Notes: generated from the letters alone by a model not told the origin. 64,000 nt of DNA from Arthrobacter nitrophenolicus (GCF_000332815.1 NZ_AOFD01000003.1:1-64000); one strand, 5' to 3'; positions 1 to 10,329 are shown, counted from the first letter of the stretch. Numbers and translations are program-made.

Positions 1-1608
1 TCCGCCCTGGTTGCCGTTGTGGCCGCCGTCGTGGCCACGCCCGTCCTGGCGGTGGTCTTCGACGGCCTGGGCAGCCTGGGCAGCACGGCGCCCCCGCGCG
101 GGCTTGCCGGCATGGTGGCCACCACCCTGCTCCTGATGGGCGGCGTGGCTGCGGGATCGCTGCTGGTGGGCGGCGGCCTGGCCTGGCTGGTGACCGCCTA
201 CCGTTTCCCGCTGCGGAATGTCTTTGTCTGGCTGCTGGTCCTGCCGCTGGCCGTGCCCGCCTACATCCTGGGCTTCGTGTTCCTCTCCGTCTTCGACGTG
301 TCCGGGCCGGTGCAGTCGGCCCTGCGCGGTTTCCTGGGCGCGGACATCTGGGTGCCCGAAGTCCGCTCCCTTCCGGGCGCGGTGCTGGTGATGTCCCTGT
401 CCCTCTACCCCTACGTCTACCTGCTGGCCCGCACGGCGCTCCTCGAGCACTCCCCCGGCACCTATGATGCGGCCCGCACCCTCGGCGCCGGACAGGGCCG
501 GACCCTGCGCAAGGTCCTGCTCCCGCTGGCCCGGCCGTCGCTGGCCGCCGGCATGTCCCTGGTGATGATGGAGACGCTGACGGACTTCGCCACAGTGCAG
601 TACTTCAACGTCCAGACCGTCTCCGTGGGCGTCTACCTGGTCTGGAAGGGCACCTTCAACTTCCATGCCGCCACGCAGCTGGCGGTCCTGGTCCTGCTGT
701 TCGCCGTCGCGGTCCTGGCGGCCGAGCGGGCGCTGCGCGGCCGGGCGCGCTACCACCGGCAGGGCGGCCGCGGGCAGGGCCTGCAGCCCAGGCGGCTCCA
801 GGGCGGACGCGGCTGGGCAGCCACTGCCGTCTGCACGGTGGCAGTTAGCACCGGTTTCCTGATCCCCGTCATCCAGCTCCTGGCCTGGGCCGTGGGCGGA
901 GCGGCCAAAAACCCGGGCTTCCTGGCCGATCCCCGTTTTGGCGAATACATCATCAACACGCTCCTGGTCGCCGCGGTCACAGCCGCAGCCTGCGTTCTCC
1001 TGGCCATGACCGTGGGACACGGGGTGCGCCTGAACGGCGGACGCTTCGCCTCCGCCGCGGCACAGGTAACCACGTTCGGGTACGCCGTCCCCGGTGCCGT
1101 GGTCGGCATTGGCGTGCTGATCTCCTTCGCCACGCTGGACACGGCTCTGGAGAGCGCCGGTGTTCCCGGCGGCACCGGCCTGCTCGTCACCGGCTCGGTC
1201 CTCGGAATCCTCTACGCCTACGTGATCCGTTTCCTCGCCCCCGCCTACCAGGCCGTGGACGCCAGCTTCACGAAGATCCCGGCAACCATCACCGCCTCCG
1301 CGCTCAGCCTCGGCGCCGGCCCCCGCCGCATCCTTGCGCGCGTGCACTTCCCGCTGGCCCGGTCAGGAATCGCCGTGGCCCTGATGCTGGTGGCGATCGA
1401 CGCCGTCAAAGAACTTCCCATCGTGCTGCTCCTGCGTCCCTTCGGCTTCACTACGGCCTCCGTCTGGGTCTACGAGCTGGCGCGGGAAAACTTCTGGGAG
1501 AAGGCCTCGCTGCCCGCGCTGGTCATTGTCGCGGCCGCCGTCCTCCCCGTCCTCGTCCTAGTCAGGCAGGCCCGCCGGGCTGAGACCGACCGAAAGGCCC
1601 GTCCATGA
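1..1608 (+). CDS. Iron(III)-type ABC transporter permease, 5' truncated by window edge
   Basis: Membrane permease of an FbpABC/SfuABC-type ferric iron importer. The reading frame is open to base 1, so the true start lies upstream. About 535 residues are visible with roughly twelve hydrophobic segments, arranged as two fused permease halves as is usual for FbpB. Two EAA-type loops that dock the ATPase are visible, one near residues 150-175 (AARTLGAGQGRTLRKVLLPL) and one near 420-445 (ALSLGAGPRRILARVHFPLA). Its stop overlaps the ATG of the ATPase gene (ATGA), so the two are translationally coupled. The substrate is inferred from family resemblance; the binding protein is not in the window. Confidence 0.85.
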   Translation, partial: SALVAVVAAVVATPVLAVVFDGLGSLGSTAPPRGLAGMVATTLLLMGGVAAGSLLVGGGLAWLVTAYRFPLRNVFVWLLVLPLAVPAYILGFVFLSVFDVSGPVQSALRGFLGADIWVPEVRSLPGAVLVMSLSLYPYVYLLARTALLEHSPGTYDAARTLGAGQGRTLRKVLLPLARPSLAAGMSLVMMETLTDFATVQYFNVQTVSVGVYLVWKGTFNFHAATQLAVLVLLFAVAVLAAERALRGRARYHRQGGRGQGLQPRRLQGGRGWAATAVCTVAVSTGFLIPVIQLLAWAVGGAAKNPGFLADPRFGEYIINTLLVAAVTAAACVLLAMTVGHGVRLNGGRFASAAAQVTTFGYAVPGAVVGIGVLISFATLDTALESAGVPGGTGLLVTGSVLGILYAYVIRFLAPAYQAVDASFTKIPATITASALSLGAGPRRILARVHFPLARSGIAVALMLVAIDAVKELPIVLLLRPFGFTTASVWVYELARENFWEKASLPALVIVAAAVLPVLVLVRQARRAETDRKARP

Positions 1609-2770
1609 CCATCCGTGCGAGTATCAGGGCGCACCGGGCACCGCGTCCGGACCACGACGGCGGTGCTCCCGCCGCCCTGGTGTTTGAAGGCGTCACCAAG
1701 CACTACGGCTCGGCTGTGGGCGTGGAGTCCCTGGACCTGGCAATCCCGGCCGGCGAACTGGTGACCCTGATCGGCCCGTCCGGCTGCGGCAAGTCCACCA
1801 CGCTCCGCCTCGCCGCCGGACTCGAGCGCCCGAACGCGGGCACCATCCGGGTTGCCGGTGACGTGGTGGCGGACCGCCGCCGGTTTGTCTACCCCGAGCA
1901 GCGCCGGGTGGGCCTGGTGTTCCAGGACTACGCCCTGTTCCCGCACATGACGGTGGCCGGGAACGTCGAGTTCGGCCTGGACCGGCTGGGCCGTGGCGAG
2001 CGCCGGGCCCGGACGGGTGAAGTACTGGACCTGGTCCGCCTCTCCCACCTGGCGGACCGCTACCCGCACGAACTTTCCGGCGGCGAGCAGCAGCGTGTGG
2101 CGCTGGCCCGCGCCCTGGCCCCGCGGCCCGCCGTCGTACTCCTCGACGAACCCTTCTCCAGCCTGGACGAATCCCTCCGCGCGCAGGTGCGGCGGGACAC
2201 CGTGGCAACGCTGAAGGAGGCCGGCACCACCGGCGTCCTGGTGACCCACGACCAGACCGAGGCCCTGTCCGTGGGGACCCGGGTGGTGGTCATGCGCGGC
2301 GGCGTCATCGAGCAGGCGGACACGCCGGAGAAAGTCTTCGAGCAGCCGGCCACCCGCTTCGTCGCCTCGTTCATGGGCGACGCCGACTTCCTCCCGGCCA
2401 AGGTGCACCGGCCCTGCTGACCTGCGAGATCGGCGTCGTCTCAACCGTCCCCGGCTGGGCCGACGCCGACGTCGACGTTGACGTGGTGCTGCGGCCGCAC
2501 GAGGTGGCGCTGCTCCCGGACCCGGCGTCCTCCGCCCGGGTGTCCGCCGTCGAATACCACGGCGCGTTCGTGCTGCACTACGTCACGCTGGCCTCCGGGC
2601 GGACCTTGCGGTCCTGGCAGCCGCACAGCGTCCGCCATCCCGTGGGTACACCCGTCGCCGTGACGGTGGCACCGGGCACCACGCCCACGCTGCTGCTCGG
2701 TGACAAAGCCATCACCTCCCCGCCTCCCGGCAGTTCCCTCAAGCAGCGCTCCTCCGAGCCTGCAGCTTAG
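1605..2770 (+). CDS. FbpC-like ABC transporter ATP-binding protein (frameshifted)
   Basis: ATPase partner of the upstream permease. Walker A GPSGCGKST is at residues 57-65, the signature SGGEQQRVALARAL near 155, and Walker B VVLLDEPF follows. The first frame stops at 2420, just after GDADFLPAKV. The C-terminal TOBE-like region (LRPHEVALLPD onward) continues one frame away to the stop at 2770. One added base at about 2406-2414 joins them into a normal 388-residue protein, so I read one gene with an indel. The ATG overlaps the permease stop. Iron as substrate is inferred from the FbpB-like partner; other Fe/thiamine-type importers look similar. Confidence 0.8.
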
Positions 2771-2812
2771 TTAGGCCCTTTCCATGTCCCTTCACCCCAG
2801 CCGGGCTGCGCG

Positions 2813-5385
2813 ATGACCACGCAGCCCGAACTCGCCCGGGTCGCGTTCACCGACCTCGCCCGGCACGGCGACCGCCCGGCGGTCCTCACCGCTGACGGCA
2901 CCGTCACGTACCGCGAGCTCGCGGCCCTGGTGGACCGGACTGCCGCCAGGCTGGGAACCGAGCGCCGGCTGGTGGTGCTGGCAGCCGGCAACAGCCTGGA
3001 CTCACTGGTGGGCTACCTTGCCGCGCTCTCCGGCGGACATCCGCTCCTGCTCGCCCCGGCGGACAAACCCGAGGCCCTGGCCTCCCTGGTCAGCGCCTAT
3101 GACCCCGACGCGCTGCTGTGGCCCGGCGGCGGCGACGGCACCCCCATGCTGCAGGAGCGGCGGCCAGGCACCCGGCATGACCTGCACCCGGATCTGGCGC
3201 TGCTGCTCAGCACCTCGGGGTCGACGGGCTCGCCGAAACTCGTCCGGCTCTCGCACACCAACCTGTCGGCGAACGCGGAGGCGATCGCCGAGTACCTGCA
3301 AATCGGCCCGGACGACCGTGCCGCCACCACGCTCCCCCTGCACTACTGCTACGGCCTGTCCGTGGTCAACAGCCACCTTGTCCGCGGGGCCGGGCTGGTC
3401 CTCACAGACCTTTCCGTGGTGGATCCCTGTTTCTGGGACCTCTTCCGGGACCAGGGCGCCACCTCCTTCGCGGCGGTCCCCTACACCTTCGACCTGCTGG
3501 AGCGGGTGAGGTTCGCGGACAAGGACCTGCCGCGGCTGCGGTACGTTACCCAGGCCGGCGGCCGGCTGGCGCCCGAGAAGGTCCGGACCTGGGCCGAGAC
3601 CGGGCAGCGCCGCGGCTGGGACCTGTTCGTCATGTACGGTGCCACCGAGGCCACCGCCCGGATGGCGTACCTGCCACCGGACCTGGCAGCGGACCATGCG
3701 GAAACCATCGGCGTCCCGGTGCCGGGCGGCACGTTCCGAATCGACCCCGTGGAGGACCTGGCGGACGGGGAACTGGTGTACACCGGCCCCAACGTCATGC
3801 TCGGCTACGCCGAAACCCCCGCGGACCTGGCTTTGGGCAGGGAAATCACCGAGCTGCGGACCGGCGACCTTGCCCGCCAGCAGGAGAACGGCCTCTACCA
3901 GGTGGTGGGCCGGCGCAGCCGGTTCGTGAAGATCGTGGGCCTGCGCGTGGACCTGGGGCAGGTGGAGCGGATCCTCGCCGGCATGGGCATCACCGCGGCC
4001 GCGGCCGGCACCGATGACCTGCTCGTCGCCGCCGTCGAAGGCGGGCACGACGGCGGAATGCTCGCCAAAGTCCTGGCAGGCAACCTGGGGCTGCCGCGCG
4101 CCGCCGTCGTCGTCCACGCCGTGGAGCAGCTCCCGCGCCTGGCAACCGGCAAGATCGACTACCCGGCGGTCCGCTCCCTGGCCGCCCCGGAGGTTACCCC
4201 TGTCCCGGACAGCGACTCCGGCGCCGCGGCTGTTCCCGGCGCGGCTGTTCCCGGGACTGCGCCCGGGGGCCAGGCTGGCATCCGGCAGATTTTCATGGAC
4301 GCACTGGAGTGCGGCAGCGTGGCGGATGACGACACGTTCGTTTCCCTCGACGGCGACTCCCTCTCCTACGTGGCGGTCTCCGTCCGGCTGGAAGGCGTGC
4401 TGGGGAAGCTGCCCTCCGACTGGCACCTGCTGCCCGTCAAGGAGCTGGAACGCCGGCGCCCGGCCCGGAAGAAGCGCTTCGTCTCGTTCCTGGAGACCTC
4501 CCTGGTGGTGCGCGCGGCGGCGATCGTGTGCGTGGTGGCCACGCATGTGGAGCTGTTCACCTTCCAGACCGCGCACCTGCTGTTCGCTGTGGCCGGGTAC
4601 AACTTTGCCCGGTTCCAGCTGGCCGAGGAGCGCGTTCCGCGGCTGCGGCGCCAGTTCCGCGGGCTGGCCCGGATCGTGGTGCCGTCCGTGCTGTTCATCG
4701 CCGTCGCGTACCTGCTGACGGACCACTACACCGTGGCGAACATCTTCCTGCTGAACGCATGGTGGGCCCGGAGCAGGTGACCACCCAGTGGCACTTCTGG
4801 TTCGTGGAACTGCTGGTGTACATCCTGCTGGCGGTGGGAGCTCTCATGGCCATCCCCTGGGTGGACCGGTGGGAGCGCCGGGCGCCGTTCCTCTTCGCCC
4901 TGGGCCTGGTGGGCGTTGCGCTGCTGAGCCGGTACGACCTGGTGGATCCCGGCCTGCCCAAGCCCCCGCCCGTGTTCTGGATCTTCGCGCTGGGCTGGGC
5001 CCTGGCGCGGGCCCGCACCAACCTCCACCGGCTGACGGTTTCCCTGATCACCGTGCTGACCCTGCCCGGGTTCTTCAACAGCACGGTGCGGGAGGTCACC
5101 GTCGCCGCAGGGATCCTGCTGCTCGCGTGGGTTCCGGCGCTGCCGGTGCCTGCCCTGCTCCGCCGGGTGACCGGGTGGCTGGCCGCGGCGTCGCTCTACA
5201 TCTACCTCACCCACTGGCTGGTCTACCCGGTGCTGCTTCCGGTCAGCCAGGTGCTGGCGGTGGCCGGTTCCCTGGTGTTCGGGGTGGGCTACTGGGCGCT
5301 GTGCCGGTGGGCCCCCGGGGCCTGGACCGCGGTGAAGACCCGGCGGAAGCGGGCCAGACCAGCCCTCGCCCGGACCGGCCCCTGA
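2813..5385 (+). CDS. Adenylation-carrier-acyltransferase fusion protein (frameshifted)
   Basis: Three modules in one chain. Residues 1-465 form an acyl/aminoacyl adenylation domain with STSGSTGSPK near 131, YGATEATARM near 274 and the lysine motif TGKIDY near 445. Residues 485-560 form a carrier domain with the phosphopantetheine serine in DGDSL (Ser516). From about 575 a multi-pass acyltransferase-3-like membrane domain follows, including HFWFVELLVY. The frame breaks at 4758 (AACGCATGG); one added C gives 857 residues. By analogy with the Dlt system it could activate an acyl group, load it on its own carrier and transfer it across the membrane to an envelope acceptor or siderophore. Substrate unknown. 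Confidence 0.75.
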
Positions 5386-5424
5386 CGCCCGCTCACATCT
5401 TGCGGGTTCCGCGCCATCCCGCTC

Positions 5425-5784
5425 TCACTTTGCCGGCGGTTCGTGCAGGCCAAAGGCCGACCCCTGATCGTCCCGGCAGAGCTTGAACCTGCCGTACTCG
5501 GCGACGGTGCTCTCGCTCTCGCCCAGGTCCGTCTCGTCTACGGAGCCGCCAAGGTCCCGCACCCGTGCCAGCGCCTCCTCCAGGTTGTCCACCCTGAAGA
5601 ACAGGTAGGGCGAGGCGCCCCGGTCACCGCCATGGATGCCCCCTGGGATTCCGGCCGTTCCGATGGAGAAGCCGGCGCCGGACGGTCCCGGGCTCAGGGT
5701 CCAGCCAAAGAGTTCACCGTAGAAGCGCTTCCCCCGTTCGGCGTCCTCCACGCCGAGTTCAAAAAACACAGGTTCACCGGACAT
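5425..5784 (-). CDS. VOC (glyoxalase/bleomycin-resistance fold) family protein
   Basis: A 119-residue protein of the vicinal oxygen chelate family. The N-terminal MSGEPVFFELGVEDAERGKR is typical of glyoxalase-like domains, and GWTLSP, PYLFFRVDNLEEAL and DDQGSAFGLHEPP match the usual strand pattern of the paired beta-alpha-beta-beta-beta modules. The start is fixed by AGAGGAGG eight bases upstream. Family members range from metal-dependent lyases to binding proteins, so no reaction can be assigned. It stands alone, convergent with the fusion protein to its left. Confidence 0.85.
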   Translation of the reverse strand: MSGEPVFFELGVEDAERGKRFYGELFGWTLSPGPSGAGFSIGTAGIPGGIHGGDRGASPYLFFRVDNLEEALARVRDLGGSVDETDLGESESTVAEYGRFKLCRDDQGSAFGLHEPPAK

Positions 5785-5984
5785 GCTGCCTCCTCTGTTG
5801 ACGTGCTGGAGCAAGAACCCTAGTCCTTTTCCTGGTGGCCGGACAGCGGCGGGAGAAGCTCCGGGCGAACGCGGGGCACAATGACATGGACACGCCGGAG
5901 CTGAAGCGGCCCAACACCGCGGCAGGCCGCCAATGTGCCCCACGATGGCGAACCAGGAGACTGGCGACGGCGGAGAGCCAGGAA

Positions 5985-6017
5985 GTACGACGGCGGCCGG
6001 CGCCTCGGCGTCGTAAC
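5985..6017. terminator. Stem-loop of the ACGACGGCGG repeat family
   Basis: Imperfect palindrome GTACGACGGCG ... CGGCGTCGTAAC, 21 nt beyond the stop of the minus-strand MFS gene. It is the most diverged of seven related stem-loops in the window. It has no T-run, so the terminator role is inferred from position. Confidence 0.5.
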
Positions 6018-6037
6018 CTCGCCGGAAAGATGGAGCC

Positions 6038-7535
6038 TCAGCCCTCGGCGGCTTCGCTGGACGACTTGGCCTCCGCGGCCGCCTCTGCATACTCAGCCGA
6101 GACCCGACGGTAGACCGGGGTGAGGAACGCCAGCACCGCCGCGATGACCATGATGATCCCGGCCACCAGGAACACCAGGGCGATGCCGCGGGACGTGCCC
6201 TCACCCAGCAGCGGCGCCAGCTGGGCGGCGCCTTCCGTGGAGCGGGCATACGGGATGATCCAGAACTGGGCGATCGGCGCGATCAGGAACGCCGTGATGG
6301 GCGCGGCCGCCGACTCAAACGCCATGGCAAAGCCGAACACCCGCCCCTGCTTGGGCAGCGGCACCACCTGCTGGATGACCGTCTGCTCGGCGGCCTCCAC
6401 CACGGGCACGAGGGTCAGGTACAGCCAGATGCCCACAACGTAGAGCCAGGCCCACTCGCGCAGCGTGAACACCGCGCCGAGGAACCCCATGGCCACGACG
6501 GCGAGGAGCAGGGTCCGCAGCGGGTTGGTGCCGAGCCCGAACTTCCCGATCAGGCCCCGCCGATCAGGAACCCGCTGGAACCCACCGCCAGGAAGATGCC
6601 CCACAGTTCCACCGGGAACATTTCCAGGCCGTACGGGTCCATCAGGCCATGTACACGCCGCCGATGAAGTTGTTGAACGTGGAGAACAGGATCAGCGCGA
6701 ACAGCCCGCCGATGGCCAGGACGGCGGCGAGCGCGCCCCGGATGTCGAAGCCGCCCTGGGCATCCGTGGCGGCCGCCCGCACTTCCTCGGGCATGTGCAG
6801 GGTAAGCAGGTGCCCGAAGGCCAGGGCGGTGAGGACGATGGCGACGGCGATGGTCCAGCCCATGCCCAGCAGCCCCACGGACAGCCCGGAGAGCACCGAG
6901 GTGACCAGGAACATCAGCCCCTGCACCATGCCCACCAGCCCGTTCGCGTTGGCCCGCCGGTCCGGTTCGATGAGGATGGTGACGGTTGTGGACAGGGCGA
7001 TGTTCCGCAGGTTCTCCACCACCGCGCCCACCAGGATGATCATGGTGAAGAGCCAGAACCACGGCTGTGCCAGGTCCAGCAGCTGGGCTTCGGGTGTCAG
7101 CAGGAACATCACGCCGGACAGCATGAACATCAGCAGCGTGAAGACGGCGGCAAAGCGCATCACGGCCAGCTTGCGGTACCGGTCCACGAACGTGCCGAAG
7201 CTGATGCTGGAGAGCGCGATCAGCAGCATGTAGGCGCCGCCCACAACACCGGTGGCGATCACGTTGCGGGTCTCCAGGTACACCCAGAACGTCAGGGCGA
7301 ACCACAGGTAGCTGGTGGTGATGTTCGCGACCCCGGTGTTGATCAGGACTCCTGCGAACGTGCGGGACCGTTGCTTCGGGGTCCGCAGGGAAGTGTCGAC
7401 GACGCCGGGATCGGCGAGGTCCGCGGCCCCGCCGTCCTCGTCCACCGCCTGGGCCATGGCCGGGTCGTCCGAAAAGCCTGCCCCGCCGCCGGGATTAACT
7501 GCAGCACGACCCCCGGCAGGCTCCTGCTCAGTCAT
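6038..7535 (-). CDS. MFS transporter (two frameshifts)
   Basis: Major facilitator transporter of about 499 residues once two indels are repaired. The N-terminal 297 residues run from MTEQEPAGGR to GGVYMA. The chain continues as LMDPYGLEMFPVELWGIF, then GLIGKFGLGTNPLRTLLLAV to the stop. At 6646 one C of a CCC run is missing (sense GCCTGATGG), and at 6555-6558 one G of a G run is missing (sense GGCGGGGCC). The repaired protein has about twelve hydrophobic segments with a cytoplasmic acidic, alanine-rich tail. Substrate unknown; many close homologues are annotated as drug efflux pumps. It is divergent from the gene at 7724. Confidence 0.8.
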
Positions 7536-7723
7536 GCGTTCCAGTGTAGTGAGAAGCGTCCGGCGGCACACGGGTCAGAGATCCCATTTATGAACACATC
7601 CGGATTTGCTGGGAGTCCAGGAGGACTTTGGACTCTGTCCCGTCGGTCAGCGGCAGGCGATCCTTGCTCCAGGACCCACATGCCAACAACGCTCCCCGGC
7701 GCGGGAGCTGGGAGCGAGATCGC

Positions 7724-8224
7724 ATGGAACAGCTCATTCCATGGCTCATATTCTGCATCGCCGTTTTGGCGCTTTGTCTTTTGAGGCCCAACGCAGCCCG
7801 GATCTTTACCGGGGTTTTCTTCATCATCATGGCCATAGCCGTCAACGTCGTGCTGAGTTTTGCCGCCCCAGACCAATTCGTGAGGCTCGGGACGGACTCT
7901 CCACTGATTCCCCTTTATAGCTGGTTTTTTCAGATGGTTGTTGCCCCGGCGCCCCAGGTTGTGGGGATCGTGGCTGCAGCGGGCGAGACGGTAATCGGAC
8001 TGCTGATACTCAGCGGGGGCAGACGGGCAAAAGTGGGCCTGATCGCCGCCATCGTCTTCCTGGTCGCCATCACGCCTTTGGGAATCTGGACCCTGCCAAA
8101 CCTGGTTTTTGCCGCCGGCCTGGTACTGCTGTTGAGGAAAAACCACCCGCGGAATGTGCTGCATGCCCTCCGTCCGTCCCGCGGCCGCCCGCCAGCGGAA
8201 ACCCGGTCCGCTGAACCCCGGTGA
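7724..8224 (+). CDS. Small integral membrane protein of unknown function
   Basis: A 166-residue protein with four or five hydrophobic segments (around residues 4-20, 30-48, 75-97, 102-122 and 123-137) and a basic, arginine-rich C-terminus. The ATG at 7724 is preferred over upstream in-frame codons because GGGAG lies 13 bases before it and the first membrane segment starts straight away. No motif allows a function; the layout resembles small DoxX-like or DUF membrane proteins. It lies just upstream of the SRPBCC-type gene on the same strand. Confidence 0.7.
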   Translation: MEQLIPWLIFCIAVLALCLLRPNAARIFTGVFFIIMAIAVNVVLSFAAPDQFVRLGTDSPLIPLYSWFFQMVVAPAPQVVGIVAAAGETVIGLLILSGGRRAKVGLIAAIVFLVAITPLGIWTLPNLVFAAGLVLLLRKNHPRNVLHALRPSRGRPPAETRSAEPR

Positions 8225-8267
8225 AATGCCGCCTCGTCATTCTTCATCAGCGCGCTGAAAGGATGGA

Positions 8268-8930
8268 ATGGTGACTGCAAGACGACGGGTGGCTATCGGC
8301 TTGCTGGGCCTTGCCACCGCTGTTCTCTACGGAAGGGTCTGGCGCCCCTGGCAGCTGACTTGGGGCGCAACCCGCGAGGAGGTGGCCCGGGACTTGCCCG
8401 GGGATGACCTCGTTCAATCCCCGACGTTCAATGCCACACGGGCAATCTCGATCGGCGCGCCGCCTGAACAGGTGTGGCCTTGGCTCGTCCAGGTTGGAGC
8501 AGGGCGGGCCGGCTGGTACAGCTATGACCTGCTGGACAACCTTGGACGCCATAGCGCGGACCGGATCCTCCCCGAGTGGCAGGATCTCGCGCCGGGCGAC
8601 ATCGTGCCGATGAGCCCCGACGGCAAACACGGCATCGAGGTCTACTCTGTCGACCGCCCCCGCTCCATGGTGTGGGGAACGCCCGGCGACACCACCTGGG
8701 CCTGGCAACTCAATCTCCAGCCCGACGGCACCACGAGGCTGCTCACGCGGATCCGTTCCCGTCTCCGGTTGACACCCATGTCCATTGCCTTCTCTGCACT
8801 GTTGGAGGTTGGCGACTTCTGGATGATCCGCAAGATGCTCGTCGGCCTGCGCGGGCGGGCAGAGAACGCCGCATCACCCGCCACCATTAAGGCGGACGTG
8901 AAGGTACCTATCCACAGGGAGCTCGCATAG
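8268..8930 (+). CDS. SRPBCC/polyketide-cyclase-like protein with N-terminal membrane anchor
   Basis: A 220-residue protein. After a short hydrophobic N-terminus (VAIGLLGLATAVLYG) it has the START/SRPBCC pattern: ATRAISIGAPPEQVWPWLVQ at about residues 56-75, AGWYSYDLLDN, and a long C-terminal helix from the LLEVGDFWMIRKML region. Such folds bind hydrophobic ligands; no ligand can be named. RBS AAAGG precedes the ATG. It follows the small membrane protein gene by 43 bases and may be co-transcribed. Confidence 0.75.
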   Translation: MVTARRRVAIGLLGLATAVLYGRVWRPWQLTWGATREEVARDLPGDDLVQSPTFNATRAISIGAPPEQVWPWLVQVGAGRAGWYSYDLLDNLGRHSADRILPEWQDLAPGDIVPMSPDGKHGIEVYSVDRPRSMVWGTPGDTTWAWQLNLQPDGTTRLLTRIRSRLRLTPMSIAFSALLEVGDFWMIRKMLVGLRGRAENAASPATIKADVKVPIHRELA

Positions 8931-8961
8931 GAGTATTGGGACCCGGCCGGCCGGAAAACTC

Positions 8962-9005
8962 GAGTACCTACTACTCGTGTCCTGCGTACCGCGGGCCCGT
9001 AGCGT
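8962..9005 (+). promoter_or_regulatory. Palindrome-dependent promoter, copy 1 (GAGTA-N5-TACTC)
   Basis: GAGTACCTACTACTC at 8962-8976 is a 15-bp dyad. TAGCGT, a TANNNT -10 candidate, follows after 23 nt. There is no recognisable -35 hexamer; the dyad occupies that place. It lies 113 bp upstream of the Hpt-like gene. Confidence 0.6.
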
Positions 9006-9089
9006 CCTTCCTAGGCCTGGGGGCAGTCAGCGGTTCTTCTTCGTGACGGGGAGGAGGGCCACTCGCTCCTGGCGAAGGGACAACTGCCA

Positions 9090-9478
9090 ATGCAGGACGA
9101 CAACCTCCCCCGGCCCCTCCTTGATCCGTCCGTGCTCGAACGGCTGCGCGCCGAACTGGACGACGACGAGAGCATCTGGCGGGTCTTTGTGGAGAACTAC
9201 ATCAAGGAACTGCCCGTCAGGACCGAGCGCTTGCGCCTGACGCTGACCACCGGTGACCTTCGGGGGGCGGTGGATGCGGTGCTCAGCCTGAAGACGTCCA
9301 GCCAGATGGTGGGCGCCGAACGCCTGGCCGGCCTGGCGCTGAACCTGGAAGGGGAGCTGCGGCAGGACTCCTCCCGCGCCGATCCCGGTGTTGAGCTCCC
9401 CCACCTGGCGGCAGCCACCTGCGCCGGATCATGCAGTGCAGCAAACAGACGCGGTATGCCCTCCGTGCGCAGTTGTGA
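9090..9478 (+). CDS. Hpt-like domain protein lacking the phosphoacceptor histidine (frameshifted)
   Basis: A four-helix histidine-phosphotransfer-like domain: FVENYIKELPVRTERLRLTL then SLKTSSQMVGAERLAGLA. In canonical Hpt domains the second helix reads H-x-L-K-G-S/A; here it reads VLSLKTSS, with leucine in place of the histidine, so phosphotransfer by that residue is not expected. The frame breaks near 9415 (GCCACCTG, one C missing). Repaired, the C-terminus reads HLRRIMQCSKQTRYALRAQL and the protein has 129 residues. It is preceded by a GAGTA-N5-TACTC promoter, like the GAF-ANTAR gene 1.3 kb downstream, which suggests shared regulation. Confidence 0.65.
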
Positions 9479-9520
9479 CATGGACGGCAGGAGGCACCGG
9501 GCGGGCATAGGATTTTCCCT

Positions 9521-10285
9521 ATGAGGATTGCCGTTGCAGGGGGAACCGGTACCGTTGGGCACCACGTGGTGGAGCTCGCCAGGGAGCGAGGCCATGACGT
9601 GGCCAGCCTGAGCCGCGCGGAGGGTGTGGACCTGGTCAGCGGCCGGGGGCTGGATGAAGCCCTTCAGGGCGTGGACACGGTGATCGACGTGTCCGGGATC
9701 AACAGCACGGCCACCAAGAAGGCCGTGGACTTTTTCACCAACGCATCGCAGAACCTGCTGGCCGCCGAGAAGAAGGCTGGCGTGCAACACCAGGTAGTGC
9801 TCTCGATCGTGGGCATCGACAAGGCCACGTCGGGCCTGTACGCGGGCAAGCTGGTGCAGGAGGACATCGTCCGGCACGGCGGCGTGCCGTGGACCCTGCT
9901 GCGGTCCACCCAGTTCCACGAATTCGTGCCGCTCGTGGTGAAGACGGCGTCCGCCGGTCCTGTGGTGCTGGTGCCCAAGATGTTCACCCAGCCGGTGGCC
10001 GCCCGCGAGGTGGCCGAGGCACTTGTCTCGGCGGCGGAGGCCGGGCCGCAGGGACGCATCACGGACCTGGGCGGCCCGCGGCTGGAGGAGCTCGACGGAC
10101 TGGTCCGCGCCTACCTGGACAGGACGGGGCAGCGGAAAAAGGTGGTGGAGGTCCCGCTTCCCGGCCTCATGGGAAAGGCCATGCGCAGCGGTGCGCTGAT
10201 CCCGGCGCCGGGTGCCGCCGTCGGACGCCAGACCTTCATGGAATGGCTGGAAGCAAGTAGCGGCACGTACCGGCAGGAAAAGTAG
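9521..10285 (+). CDS. NmrA-like atypical short-chain dehydrogenase/reductase
   Basis: A 254-residue Rossmann protein with the dinucleotide-binding turn GGTGTVG at residues 7-13 and then the second-strand LSR. It lacks the classical YxxxK pair, as in NmrA/atypical SDR proteins that act as NAD(P)-binding sensors or quinone/isoflavone-type reductases. VPWTLLRSTQFHEFV is the usual family signature in the middle. An AGGA sequence precedes the ATG. Its stop codon shares a base with a GAGTA-N5-TACTC dyad serving the next gene, so that gene has its own promoter. Substrate unknown. Confidence 0.85.
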   Translation: MRIAVAGGTGTVGHHVVELARERGHDVASLSRAEGVDLVSGRGLDEALQGVDTVIDVSGINSTATKKAVDFFTNASQNLLAAEKKAGVQHQVVLSIVGIDKATSGLYAGKLVQEDIVRHGGVPWTLLRSTQFHEFVPLVVKTASAGPVVLVPKMFTQPVAAREVAEALVSAAEAGPQGRITDLGGPRLEELDGLVRAYLDRTGQRKKVVEVPLPGLMGKAMRSGALIPAPGAAVGRQTFMEWLEASSGTYRQEK

Positions 10286-10329
10286 AGTACCCACTACTCG
10301 TGCCCCCTCCATGGGCGTCCCCCTAGATT
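10285..10329 (+). promoter_or_regulatory. Palindrome-dependent promoter, copy 2
   Basis: GAGTACCCACTACTC at 10285-10299, then exactly 24 nt, then TAGATT at 10324-10329. The spacing and hexamer are identical to copy 3. It lies 53 bp before the ATG of the GAF-ANTAR gene and overlaps the stop of the reductase gene. Confidence 0.65.

Noticed and set aside
3002..4726. Long open frame antisense to the adenylation gene (574 codons)
   Set aside because: High-GC shadow frame: repetitive Gly/Arg/His-rich, no RBS, no family resemblance. Many similar frames in the window were dropped for the same reason.
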